Assembly (NCBI GenBank): GCA_012270525.1
Contig: JAAXIE010000068.1
Span: 1 to 8,894, forward strand
DNA length: 8,894 nt
From: Dehalococcoidia bacterium
GTDB taxonomy: Bacteria > Chloroflexota > Dehalococcoidia > UBA3495 > JAAXIE01
Direction of reading: 5' to 3'
Shown: piece by piece, positions 1 through 6,562 of the stretch
How positions within the stretch are numbered: position 1 is the first letter of the stretch
How the letters are laid out: the number at the start of each line of letters is the position of its first letter
Made by a program: the position numbers and the translations under genes
Notes under the pieces: model-generated
The model's database searches: none
Told to the model about the DNA's origin: nothing
Seen by the model: only the letters and a program-made list of their open reading frames with translations

Positions 1-70
1 CGGCCCCTCACACCCAACCCTGACATCTTCCCATTGACCCCCTCCCCACTCCCACGTTAGCCTGAATACG

Positions 71-104
71 GGCTGGGGATCGACCCCTCGGGGTCTCCCC
101 AGCC
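71..104 (+). terminator. Strong stem-loop, possible terminator or structured leader
   Basis: GGCTGGGGA (71-79) is exactly complementary to TCCCCAGCC (96-104). An inner stem, GACCC (82-86) with GGGTC (91-95), closes a CTCG loop, with a two-base bulge at 80-81. That gives 14 base pairs, mostly G-C. No U-tract follows directly; the nearest is TTTT at 112-115, after 7 bases. It may therefore be a factor-assisted terminator of an upstream gene, or an RNA structure preceding the SD at 122-127. The stem itself is certain from the sequence; its role is not. Confidence 0.45.
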
Positions 105-151
105 CCAACCATTTTCCGACGGGAGGAAGCCCAGCATGCCAGCCCCAACCA
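99..151. repeat. 13-bp direct repeat, two copies 40 bp apart
   Basis: CCAGCCCCAACCA occurs at 99-111 and again at 139-151. The first copy overlaps the right arm of the hairpin at 71-104. The second lies just after the ATG at 136. The bases flanking the repeats differ, so each unit is exactly 13 bp. It could be a protein-binding site pair, a slippage duplication, or chance in C-rich DNA. Confidence 0.5.
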
Positions 152-487
152 GCGCCGACCCATATGCGCCCTCCCGCAGACTACTCACCACCTCATCAGA
201 CCCTCATGCAACAAATTCTTCCCGCTCCGATCAAGCTGCGCAGCTACATAGTGCGGCAAACGTGTCGCCTTTCAAATTGGAAAACCACGAAAATTCATTT
301 TGCAGATACGACCCTTGCCGCATCCCAGATACGAACACCCGTCTACTCCTACCAACCCACCCTTCGCAAAGGCACATCTCGCCGCACTCCAGCTACGGAC
401 TACAGCCTGGAAATCGACACAGAGTTGTCCCATCCCCTCAATCCCCCTCTACCGGAAGTGCTCCCTTCAAGGGCCGCTGCTCCTGCC

Positions 488-514
488 TGTGACACACCCC
501 CACTGTGGTATATT
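488..514 (+). promoter_or_regulatory. Extended -10 promoter for the amidohydrolase gene
   Basis: TGGTATATT at 506-514 matches the extended -10 pattern TGnTATAAT with one mismatch (TATATT). A -35-like GTGACA lies at 489-494, but the spacer would be only 14 bases, so recognition probably relies on the extended -10. Transcription would start near 521, giving a leader of about 70 nt before the ATG at 593. This is the best -10 match I found upstream of the gene. Confidence 0.45.
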
Positions 515-592
515 GGGCCGGGCCAAGCTGGGAGGCTTGAGCAGGCCCGCGCCAGATTTCTTGGGGCTCGTAGGTAGCCAACAGGAGGGACC

Positions 593-2017
593 ATGATCGA
601 CTTGGTGATTCGGGGCGGCATGGTGGTGACGCCTTGGGGCGTTGGCGGATGGGACGTCGCCATTGAGGGTAGCAAGATCGTCGCGGTGGCCCAGCAGGGT
701 TCCCTGCCATCCGATGTAGGCCAGGTAATCGACGCCTTGGGCAAGGTCGTGGTCCCTGGGGGGGTCGAACCCCATGCCCACGTCGCCGCACCGGTGATGG
801 GCATGCCCGGCCAGGAAACCGCCCCGCCCGAACAGGTGAGCCGGGCCGCCCTGTTCGGAGGCACCACCACCATGCTCGATTTCGCCATCGTTCGACCCGG
901 TAGCACCGTCGAGGCTGCCATCGCCGAGCGCGACTCCCGCTGGCGGGGCAACGCCTACTGTGACTACGGCTATCACATCATGCTGTTGCCCGAAATCGCT
1001 ACCGACGTAATCAATCCCCAGGTGCGGGAAGCGGTGCAGGCCGGCTATCCCAGCTTCAAGATCTTCACCACCGACATCCGGCCAGCCCACCTCACCGAGC
1101 AGCGCCGCGTCGGCATGGGCCACCTGTCCGCCCTGATGGAACAGGTCCAGGACAGTGGCGGCATGCTCATGGTCCATTCGGAAGACGACGACATGGTCCA
1201 GTACATGTACCGCAAACTCACCGAAGAGGAGCAGACCGAGTGGTGGCGGATGCACGAGGTCCACACCAATATGTCCGAGGATGTTTCCTTCCGACGTGTG
1301 CTGAGGGTCGCCGAATGGACCGGATGCCCCGTCTACATGGTCCACGTCAGTGCCCAGCAGGGCGTGGCTGCCATTCAGGAAGCCAGGGGAAAGGGCATGC
1401 CCGTCTATTCCGAGACTCTGCACAACTACGTCACGTGGAACGCCGAGGCCTACAAGGAACCCGACGGCATGAAATACCACACCTACCCCTCCCTCAAGTC
1501 GGAGCAGGACCGCCTCGCCCTGTGGGATGGCCTCCTCAAGGGTGACATCAACAGCATGGCCACCGACGAGTACTGCACCTCTTGGGCCCACAAGATTCAG
1601 GGACGCAGCCTCCTCGACGTGACCGGCGGCCACAACGGGGCCGAGACCCGTGTGGGTATCACCTACAGCGAGGGCGTTTCCAAGCGCGGCATGTCCCTGG
1701 CCCGGTTCGTCGAGGTCACATCCTCCAACGCCGCCCGCATCATGGGGCTCTACCCGCGCAAGGGGGCCATCGCTCCCGGCAGCGATGCCGACATCGTCCT
1801 GATCGACCCCGGTATCGAAAAGCGTTTGGGCAAGGACGACTTCCACATCAGCGACTACAGCATCTGGGAAGATTTCCCTGTCCAGGGCTGGCCCGTCACC
1901 ACCATCCTGCGAGGCAAGGTCGTGGTGGATGAGGGCCGCCTCCTGGCCAGCCCCAGCGACGGCCACTACATGCCACGGAAGGTGGACGCTAGGGTCGTGG
2001 ACCGCCCCGTGGTGTAG
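593..2017 (+). CDS. Binuclear-metal amidohydrolase, D-hydantoinase/dihydropyrimidinase family
   Basis: The 474-residue cytoplasmic enzyme is of normal length for cyclic-amidohydrolases, which hydrolyse ring amides such as hydantoins, dihydropyrimidines, dihydroorotate or allantoin. It opens with the family's small beta domain (IDLVIRGGMVV) and GGVEPHAH. The expected metal ligands are all visible: H61, H63, the lysine that is normally carboxylated (K156 in PSFKIF), H195 (MVHSED), H251 (MVHVSA) and D325 (ATDEYC). The C-terminal region closes with the typical KGAIAPGSDADIVLIDP segment (residues 390-406). AGGAGG at 582-588 lies 4 bases before the ATG and supports this start. Dihydropyrimidinases usually have TDHCP- or SDHAP-like residues after the aspartate, whereas here it is TDEYC, so the substrate may not be the classical one. 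It is followed after 85 bp by a VOC protein on the same strand, so co-transcription is likely. Family is certain, substrate unknown. Confidence 0.93.
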   Translation: MIDLVIRGGMVVTPWGVGGWDVAIEGSKIVAVAQQGSLPSDVGQVIDALGKVVVPGGVEPHAHVAAPVMGMPGQETAPPEQVSRAALFGGTTTMLDFAIVRPGSTVEAAIAERDSRWRGNAYCDYGYHIMLLPEIATDVINPQVREAVQAGYPSFKIFTTDIRPAHLTEQRRVGMGHLSALMEQVQDSGGMLMVHSEDDDMVQYMYRKLTEEEQTEWWRMHEVHTNMSEDVSFRRVLRVAEWTGCPVYMVHVSAQQGVAAIQEARGKGMPVYSETLHNYVTWNAEAYKEPDGMKYHTYPSLKSEQDRLALWDGLLKGDINSMATDEYCTSWAHKIQGRSLLDVTGGHNGAETRVGITYSEGVSKRGMSLARFVEVTSSNAARIMGLYPRKGAIAPGSDADIVLIDPGIEKRLGKDDFHISDYSIWEDFPVQGWPVTTILRGKVVVDEGRLLASPSDGHYMPRKVDARVVDRPVV

Positions 2018-2102
2018 CTGGCTGCCCCGCCTCGTGCCGACGACGCCCCCTTTCGGTGCCGCCTCGCCTCCATGGTAAACACGGAGCAAAGAAAGGATCG
2101 GG

Positions 2103-2468
2103 ATGCCCAGAATTGTGCACTTTGAGATTCCCGCCCGCGACCCGGATAGCCTGGCGGACTTCTACCGGAGGGTCTTCGGCTGGAAAATCGACAAATGGGA
2201 AGGCCCCGTCGACTACTGGCTGGTGACCACAGGCGACCAGGGTCCTGGCATAGATGGGGCCCTTCTGCGGACGAATCCCGTCCACCAGGGTACGGTCAAC
2301 GTGATAGACGTCGAGTCGGTGAGCGATTTCACCCAGAACGTAGAGGCCGCGGGAGGCGAGGTGGTAACCCCCAGGACACCCATCCCTGGCCTCGGCTACG
2401 TTGCCTACTGTCGTGACACCGCGGGCAACGTCTTCGGCCTGTTCCAAAACGACGAATCAGCAGCCTAG
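2103..2468 (+). CDS. VOC-superfamily (glyoxalase/bleomycin-resistance fold) protein
   Basis: This 121-residue single-domain protein has the usual length of small VOC proteins. Its two beta-alpha-beta-beta-beta modules are visible. The first is residues 3-55, opening with IVHFEIPARDPDSLADFY and continuing into FGWKI. The second is about 64-115, ending in DTAGNVFGLFQ, the common closing strand of this family. H6 and E8 sit where the first metal ligand commonly lies. VOC proteins act as metal-dependent lyases, isomerases, dioxygenases or simple binding proteins, so the reaction cannot be named. The ATG at 2103 is preceded by AAAGGA (2092-2097) with a 5-base gap. It sits 85 bp downstream of the amidohydrolase on the same strand and probably shares its mRNA. 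It may process or detoxify a related metabolite; that is inference. Confidence 0.88.
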   Translation: MPRIVHFEIPARDPDSLADFYRRVFGWKIDKWEGPVDYWLVTTGDQGPGIDGALLRTNPVHQGTVNVIDVESVSDFTQNVEAAGGEVVTPRTPIPGLGYVAYCRDTAGNVFGLFQNDESAA

Positions 2469-2517
2469 GGGCGCGTATTCACCCTGAAGCTGGCACGACG
2501 TCGCGCCACTGCCTTCC

Positions 2518-2551
2518 TTCGTCATGCCCGCGCCTCTTTTCGTCATGCCCG
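2518..2551. repeat. Direct repeat of TTCGTCATGCCCG, 21-bp period
   Basis: The 13-mer occurs at 2518-2530 and 2539-2551. Read on the minus strand it is CGGGCATGACGAA. This resembles the end of the dispersed intergenic repeats with a GCGGG(A/C)ATGACG core found in many GC-rich bacterial genomes. It may be a decayed remnant of such an element; the resemblance is from memory and needs a genome-wide count. Confidence 0.45.
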
Positions 2552-2568
2552 TCCAAGCTGTCACCCAC

Positions 2569-2597
2569 GGTCCGAACTGCCATGGCAGGCCCGGACC
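2569..2597. repeat. Inverted repeat between convergent genes, possible bidirectional terminator
   Basis: GGTCCG (2569-2574) pairs with CGGACC (2592-2597). Inside, after a small internal loop (AA opposite GCC), CTGCCATGGCAG (2577-2588) is a perfect 12-base palindrome. The stem is folded identically from either strand and lies between two convergent transcription units, so a shared terminator stem is plausible. It lacks a U-tract on both sides, so intrinsic termination would be weak. Confidence 0.4.
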
Positions 2598-2675
2598 CGA
2601 ACTATGCAAGGATCTCAAGTGAACACGACCTGGACTCCCGGCGCTACAGTGAGCAGGGCCTGTTGGCACTGGCCC

Positions 2676-4595
2676 CTAGTCGTCGTCGGAAGGTGCAGCC
2701 GATACCTCTGGCTCGGCGTCGCTGTAGTTCAGGGCGTACAGGTGAGCATAGAGCCCGCCCTGCTCCACCAGCTCTTCGTGCTTGCCCATTTGCACGATCC
2801 GGCCTTGGTCCACCACCACGATCTTGTCCGCGTTGCGAATGGTCGAAAGCCGGTGGGCTATAACTATCGATGTGCGCCCCTGTAGCAGGTGGCGCATGGC
2901 ATTCTGGATGAGCAGTTCCGTGTAGGAATCCACGTTGGCGGTGGCCTCGTCCAGCACCAGGATCCGGGGATCAGCCACCAGGGCTCGCGCGAAGCTGATA
3001 AGCTGGCGCTGGCCTATGCTGAGGTTGCCCCCCCGTTCGTGCAGCACCGTATCATAGCCTTCGGGCATGTTCATGATGAAATCGTGGGCACCCACCGCCT
3101 TGGCCGCAGCGACCACCTGCCCGTCAGTGGCGGCCGTGTGGGAGTAGACGATGTTCCCCCGCACCGTGCCGGAGAACAGGATGGGCTCCTGCAACACCAT
3201 TCCCATCTGGCCAACCAGCGACATACGCTCCACGTCCCGGATGTCATGCCCGTCCACCGCGATCCGCCCGCCGGTCACGTCGTAGAAGCGGAAGACCAGC
3301 GTGGCGAGGGTGCTCTTCCCCGCTCCGGTGGGGCCAACCAGGGCCACGGTCTCCCCCGGCTCGATCCTCAGATTGACGTTCTTCAGCACCTCCACCCCAG
3401 GCACGTAGCTGAAGTCCACGCCCTCGTAGTCGATAGCTCCTTGCACTGGAGGCATCTTGGGAGCATATGGAGCATCCACCACTTCCGCCTTCACGTCGAG
3501 CAACTCGAATATCCGCGCCCCGGAAGCCATGGAGCGTTGCATCTGGGTGAACTGCATGGTGAGGTTCCGTATCGGGTCGAAGAACCGCTGCACAAACAGA
3601 ATGAAGGCAATCAGTACTCCGACCTCAACCTCTGTCTGCTCCAACGAACCAGCCCCCAAGGCCAGCCATGCCCCAACCACGATCACTACGGCCATGGCGG
3701 TGCCGGTCAGAAGCTGCACCGGTGGCTGGATCATGCCCGACAACCGGCTGGTATGCACCGCAGCATCGAGATAGGCCCGGTTCAGCCCGTCGAACCGCTC
3801 CATGTTGACGTCCTGGCGGTTCAGGCTCTGCACTACCCGGACCCCTGAGATGTTCTCGTTGAGGGCCCCGTTCACGATGGCGATGGCCCGGCGCGCCCGG
3901 ATGAAGGCCGGCTTGGCATACCTCTGCCACACATACATCACCAGCATCAACGGCGGAATCACCCCCAAGGTGAAGAGGGCCAGATCCACGTCCATGATGA
4001 GCATAGCCGTAACGATTCCAACCAGACTCAGCAGGTCGGCCATCGTATGCACCATCAGGTTGAACGTCTCCTGCAACTGCAGGACGTCGTTCTGCACCCG
4101 GGACATGATCCGGCCCACCTCGGTACGGTGGTAGAAGGAAGGGGAGAGGCCCTGCAGGTGATTGAACATATGGGTGCGCAGGCCGTACAGGATACCCTGG
4201 CTCACCTTCGCCATTCCCATGTACTGGATGTAGTTCGCCCCGAAATGGACCACAGTGAGTATCAGAAACGCGACCCCCACCCACATTAGGTTGGGAGGCA
4301 CATTCCCCGTATTCTCCGCCGGGTATATGTAGCCATCGATGCCCCATTTCACCAGGTACGGGATCCCGACCGTGGCACCCGTGTAGACCATCACTGCGAT
4401 GAGGCTGACCCACGCCGCGACGGCATACGGCTTGATATAAGGGGCCATCCTGGTTACCACGCGGTGATCATAGGCCTTGCCCATGACCGTGTCGTCGCGC
4501 AACGAGTTACTGTCGGCCGTAGCCATGGGCGACCAGCGAGAGCCCCCCATGCCACCATGCTGGAACCCTCCCCCCATGCCACCGCCGCCCATCAT
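2676..4595 (-). CDS. ABC exporter half-transporter, catalytically competent subunit (TM288/LmrD-like)
   Basis: This 639-residue fused membrane/ATPase protein has six hydrophobic segments at about 56-80, 104-126, 185-202, 204-222, 294-315 and 325-343, then a nucleotide-binding domain from about 386. Walker A is GPTGAGKST (421-429, K427), the Q-loop glutamine is Q469, Walker B is ILVLDE with catalytic E550, and the switch histidine is H581. The signature is degenerate, LSIGQ (525-529) rather than LSGGQ. In heterodimeric exporters this pattern marks the subunit with an intact Walker B and a poor signature. The ATG at 4595 has GGAGG nine bases upstream (4609-4605) and overlaps the previous gene's stop (TGATG), so the two are translationally coupled. 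Ahead of the transporter fold lies an odd Gly/Met tail (residues 1-18), and the C-terminus is acidic. The exported substrate (drug, lipid or peptide) cannot be told. Confidence 0.95.
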   Translation of the reverse strand: MMGGGGMGGGFQHGGMGGSRWSPMATADSNSLRDDTVMGKAYDHRVVTRMAPYIKPYAVAAWVSLIAVMVYTGATVGIPYLVKWGIDGYIYPAENTGNVPPNLMWVGVAFLILTVVHFGANYIQYMGMAKVSQGILYGLRTHMFNHLQGLSPSFYHRTEVGRIMSRVQNDVLQLQETFNLMVHTMADLLSLVGIVTAMLIMDVDLALFTLGVIPPLMLVMYVWQRYAKPAFIRARRAIAIVNGALNENISGVRVVQSLNRQDVNMERFDGLNRAYLDAAVHTSRLSGMIQPPVQLLTGTAMAVVIVVGAWLALGAGSLEQTEVEVGVLIAFILFVQRFFDPIRNLTMQFTQMQRSMASGARIFELLDVKAEVVDAPYAPKMPPVQGAIDYEGVDFSYVPGVEVLKNVNLRIEPGETVALVGPTGAGKSTLATLVFRFYDVTGGRIAVDGHDIRDVERMSLVGQMGMVLQEPILFSGTVRGNIVYSHTAATDGQVVAAAKAVGAHDFIMNMPEGYDTVLHERGGNLSIGQRQLISFARALVADPRILVLDEATANVDSYTELLIQNAMRHLLQGRTSIVIAHRLSTIRNADKIVVVDQGRIVQMGKHEELVEQGGLYAHLYALNYSDAEPEVSAAPSDDD

Positions 4596-6415
4596 CAGGC
4601 ATCGCCTCCGTCATCGCCCACGGGCATGGGAACGGCTCCCGGCATTGCCGGAGCGTCAATCGCAGCGTCCAGCATCACCTCTTCCTGCGGCCGCAACTGC
4701 AACTCGTAGATGTCCCTGTACATCTCGCCCCGCTCCATCAACTCCTCATGAGTGCCTTGCTCCGCAATCTTGCCGTTCTTCATCACCAGAATCAGGTCGG
4801 CCCCACGCACAGTGCTTAACCGGTGGGCGATGACAAAGGTAGTCCTGCCGATGATGACATCGCTCAGAGCGCGCCGTATCGCCCGCTCCGTCTCCACATC
4901 CACGCTCGAGGTGGAGTCGTCCAGGATCAGCACCGGCGGATTGACCAGTATGGTGCGGGCGATCGCTAAACGCTGCCGCTGACCCCCCGAAAGGGTATGT
5001 CCCTGCTCCCCCACCGGCGTGTCGTATCCAGCAGGCAAGCTCATGATGAAATCATGCAGTTGTGCCACCTTGGCCGCGTGCACTATATCCTCATGGGTAG
5101 CATCGACCACGCCGTAGGAGATGTTTTCCTTGATGGATGCCCCAAAGAGGAACACGTCCTGGTGCACGATCCCCACGTTGCGACGCAGCGACTCCAGGGT
5201 GACGTCGCGTACATCGACCCCATCGATGGTCACCCTGCCCTTGGTCACATCGTAGAAGCGCGGTATGAGGTGTACCAGCGTGGTCTTCCCCGACCCAGGG
5301 GCCCCCAACACTGCGGTGACCTGCCCTGGCGACGCGTCAATGTCCACTCCGTTCACCACCAAAGCCGACCCGCTGTAGCCGAAGGTCACGTCCTCGAACT
5401 GCACGGCACCTTTGGTGCGTGGCAACTCTATGGCATCGGGCTTCTCAGCAATGGCCGACTCGGCATCCAGCACCTGGAAAATGCGCTCCCCCGAGGAGAT
5501 GGCCCGCGAGAAGGCGTTGACCGTGAACGCAGTCATGCGAACAGGCAACTGCAGCATGCTCATGTACACCAGAAAGGATGTCAGGTCGCCCAGGGTGAAG
5601 GTTAGATCGTTGATTACCTGCATACCGCCGTACCACAGGATGAACCCTCCCACCAGCGTGAAGAAGAAGGTCATGATGGCACTGTTGGCCCCCTCCTCTT
5701 TGTCGGCCCGGTAGCCTTGGTCGGCCAGCTCCTTTGTCTTCCGCGCGAACCGGTCCTTCTCGTAGTCCTCGGCTGCGAACGACTTGACCACCGTGATCCC
5801 CGACAGGTTCTCCTGTAGCACGGTGACCATCTCGCCCATCAGCACCTGCACCCCGGTCCAGAGCACCCGCAGCCTCCGCACCACTATGGACGATCGCAAG
5901 GCGAGGAAGGGCACGAACGAGAGGCTGATGAGGGCCAGTTCCCAGTTGAGAAGGAACATCAGGATGCACGTGGCACTGGTCACCAGCACGATGTCGGCAG
6001 CCCGCACCAGCCCCATGCTGATATACCGCCTCACCCCGTCCACGTCGGCAGTGGCGATAGACATCAGGTTGCCCGTGTGCTCCGTGTCATGGTAGCCGAA
6101 GCTCAGACGCTGGTAGCTGTTGTAAAGGCTGTTCCGCAGGTCGTATGAAACCCGCTGCGATACCGCCTCGCTGTTGAACAGTCGTACGTACTCCAGCAGT
6201 CCCCGTAGCAGGTATGCCACTACAATGGACACACCCAGGATCACGATGAAATTGAGGTCGGCGGCGGCGAACTGCTTCAGTTCGTCAACTGCCATGCCAA
6301 TCAGCCGGGGAATGGTGAGCATGGCCGCGGTCCCGCCCAGGACTCCCAGGTATGCCAGGGCCATCCTTCCGCGGTAGTGGAAGGCCATGGCAGTCAGTCT
6401 GAGGATGATTACCAT
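4595..6415 (-). CDS. ABC exporter half-transporter, degenerate-site subunit (TM287/LmrC-like)
   Basis: Starting at the ATG at 6415 gives 606 residues, the usual size of these half-transporters. An upstream extension to 6727 is possible by ORF but overlaps the divergent gene and looks non-coding. A GGAG lies 13 bases before this ATG, a longer gap than ideal. Hydrophobic segments fall at about 18-40, 55-78, 134-155, 158-178, 247-265 and 276-296. The ATPase domain has Walker A GAPGSGKTT (371-379, K377), Q419, an intact signature LSGGQRQ (475-481) and H531. Walker B reads VLILDD, so the catalytic glutamate is replaced by D500, the hallmark of the non-hydrolysing site of heterodimeric exporters. 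Its intact signature would complete the partner's active site. The stop codon shares one base with the partner gene's ATG. Membrane exporter; substrate unknown. Confidence 0.95.
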   Translation of the reverse strand: MVIILRLTAMAFHYRGRMALAYLGVLGGTAAMLTIPRLIGMAVDELKQFAAADLNFIVILGVSIVVAYLLRGLLEYVRLFNSEAVSQRVSYDLRNSLYNSYQRLSFGYHDTEHTGNLMSIATADVDGVRRYISMGLVRAADIVLVTSATCILMFLLNWELALISLSFVPFLALRSSIVVRRLRVLWTGVQVLMGEMVTVLQENLSGITVVKSFAAEDYEKDRFARKTKELADQGYRADKEEGANSAIMTFFFTLVGGFILWYGGMQVINDLTFTLGDLTSFLVYMSMLQLPVRMTAFTVNAFSRAISSGERIFQVLDAESAIAEKPDAIELPRTKGAVQFEDVTFGYSGSALVVNGVDIDASPGQVTAVLGAPGSGKTTLVHLIPRFYDVTKGRVTIDGVDVRDVTLESLRRNVGIVHQDVFLFGASIKENISYGVVDATHEDIVHAAKVAQLHDFIMSLPAGYDTPVGEQGHTLSGGQRQRLAIARTILVNPPVLILDDSTSSVDVETERAIRRALSDVIIGRTTFVIAHRLSTVRGADLILVMKNGKIAEQGTHEELMERGEMYRDIYELQLRPQEEVMLDAAIDAPAMPGAVPMPVGDDGGDA

Positions 6416-6462
6416 CTGTCGAGTGGGACTCCGATAGGCGCAGCGGCCCGTTGGGTGTGTCG

Positions 6463-6500
6463 TTACAAATTCAGGGTCTCGGCCAGAAGGCGAGTATAAT
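6463..6500 (+). promoter_or_regulatory. Promoter for the leader ORF, VLRF1 gene and mutS2
   Basis: TATAAT at 6495-6500 is a perfect -10 hexamer. The -35 is weak: TTCAGG (6470-6475) with a 19-base spacer is the best candidate, and the better hexamer TTACAA (6463-6468) is too far at 26 bases. Transcription would begin near 6507, only a few bases before an SD (6509-6516). That placement fits translation of the mini-ORF at 6524 rather than a long leader. Confidence 0.6.
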
Positions 6501-6502
6501 AC
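6487..6502 (-). promoter_or_regulatory. Minus-strand -10 candidate for the ABC exporter operon
   Basis: The opposite strand of the same element reads TATTAT (6500-6495), with the overlapping alternative TATACT (6497-6492). GTATAATAC (6494-6502) is a perfect odd-length palindrome around its central base, so RNA polymerase could melt it in either orientation. Transcription leftwards would start near 6487 and give a leader of about 70 nt before the ATG at 6415. No good -35 was found on this strand. Confidence 0.4.
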
Positions 6503-6523
6503 GAAACTAAGGAAAGCGAAACC

Positions 6524-6562
6524 ATGCCATACCCCCTCGCAATCCCACAGTCCCGCCCGTGA
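6524..6562 (+). CDS. 12-codon leader ORF coupled to the VLRF1 gene
   Basis: ATG at 6524 is preceded by AAGGAAAG (6509-6516) with a 7-base gap, a good initiation site. It encodes MPYPLAIPQSRP and then TGA at 6560-6562. The stop overlaps the GTG start of the release-factor gene (GTGA at 6559-6562). That GTG has no SD of its own, so ribosomes finishing this ORF probably supply its initiation. The peptide contains four prolines and ends Arg-Pro-stop. C-terminal proline is known to slow termination (for example TnaC, and proline-terminated substrates tagged by tmRNA), which suggests a termination-sensing leader for a rescue gene. The alternative is that this is the true N-terminus of the downstream protein, displaced by a one-base indel or assembly error: 35 bases separate the two starts, so a one-base insertion would join the frames. 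Confidence 0.55.
   Translation: MPYPLAIPQSRP

Larger units (their letters stand above)
1..592. other. 592-bp stretch without a convincing gene; C-rich, G-poor + strand
   Basis: No ORF here looks like a real protein. The translated frames are Ser/Pro/Thr/Arg-rich with no recognisable motif. The + strand is strongly skewed. By my hand count, positions 1-60 contain about 32 C and 6 G, and positions 181-480 about 113 C and 50 G. Such C>G tracts are typical of Rho utilisation sites, so this may be where transcription from a gene left of the window is terminated; that is inference. The stretch also contains a hairpin (71-104), a direct repeat (99-111 and 139-151), an SD-like site before an ATG at 136, and the promoter and SD of the amidohydrolase gene near its right end. 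No tRNA or rRNA was recognised. Confidence 0.6.
2469..2675. other. Convergent intergenic region
   Basis: This region separates the 3' ends of the VOC gene (+) and the ABC exporter operon (-). It holds a 13-bp direct repeat (2518-2551) and a dyad (2569-2597). A weak 5-bp stem, GGGCC 2656-2660 with GGCCC 2671-2675, lies directly against the exporter stop codon. The short ORFs crossing it on either strand have no recognisable content. No canonical U-tract terminator is present on either strand. Confidence 0.6.

Noticed and set aside
1..60. Proline-rich frame ending in TAG at 58-60, as the tail of an upstream gene
   Set aside because: Only 19 codons are visible, low-complexity in composition, with no motif. 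The C-rich bias would create such a frame by chance.
136..492. 118-codon + strand ORF with a good SD before its ATG
   Set aside because: The protein is Ser/Pro/Arg-rich without motifs or hydrophobic core pattern, and overlapping frames look equally random. The SD alone does not support a gene in C-rich, G-poor DNA, so it is kept only as an observation.
467..2089. 540-codon minus-strand ORF opposite the amidohydrolase
   Set aside because: It is the antisense shadow of a clear enzyme gene. Long antisense ORFs are common in GC-rich DNA, and its translation has no recognisable domain.
2656..2675. Stem GGGCC/GGCCC next to the exporter stop as an intrinsic terminator
   Set aside because: Only five base pairs with a ten-base loop and no U-tract on the minus strand.
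2889..3848. 319-codon + strand ORF inside the ABC exporter gene
   Set aside because: It is antisense to conserved ABC motifs, rich in His/Pro/Gln, and has no SD or domain.
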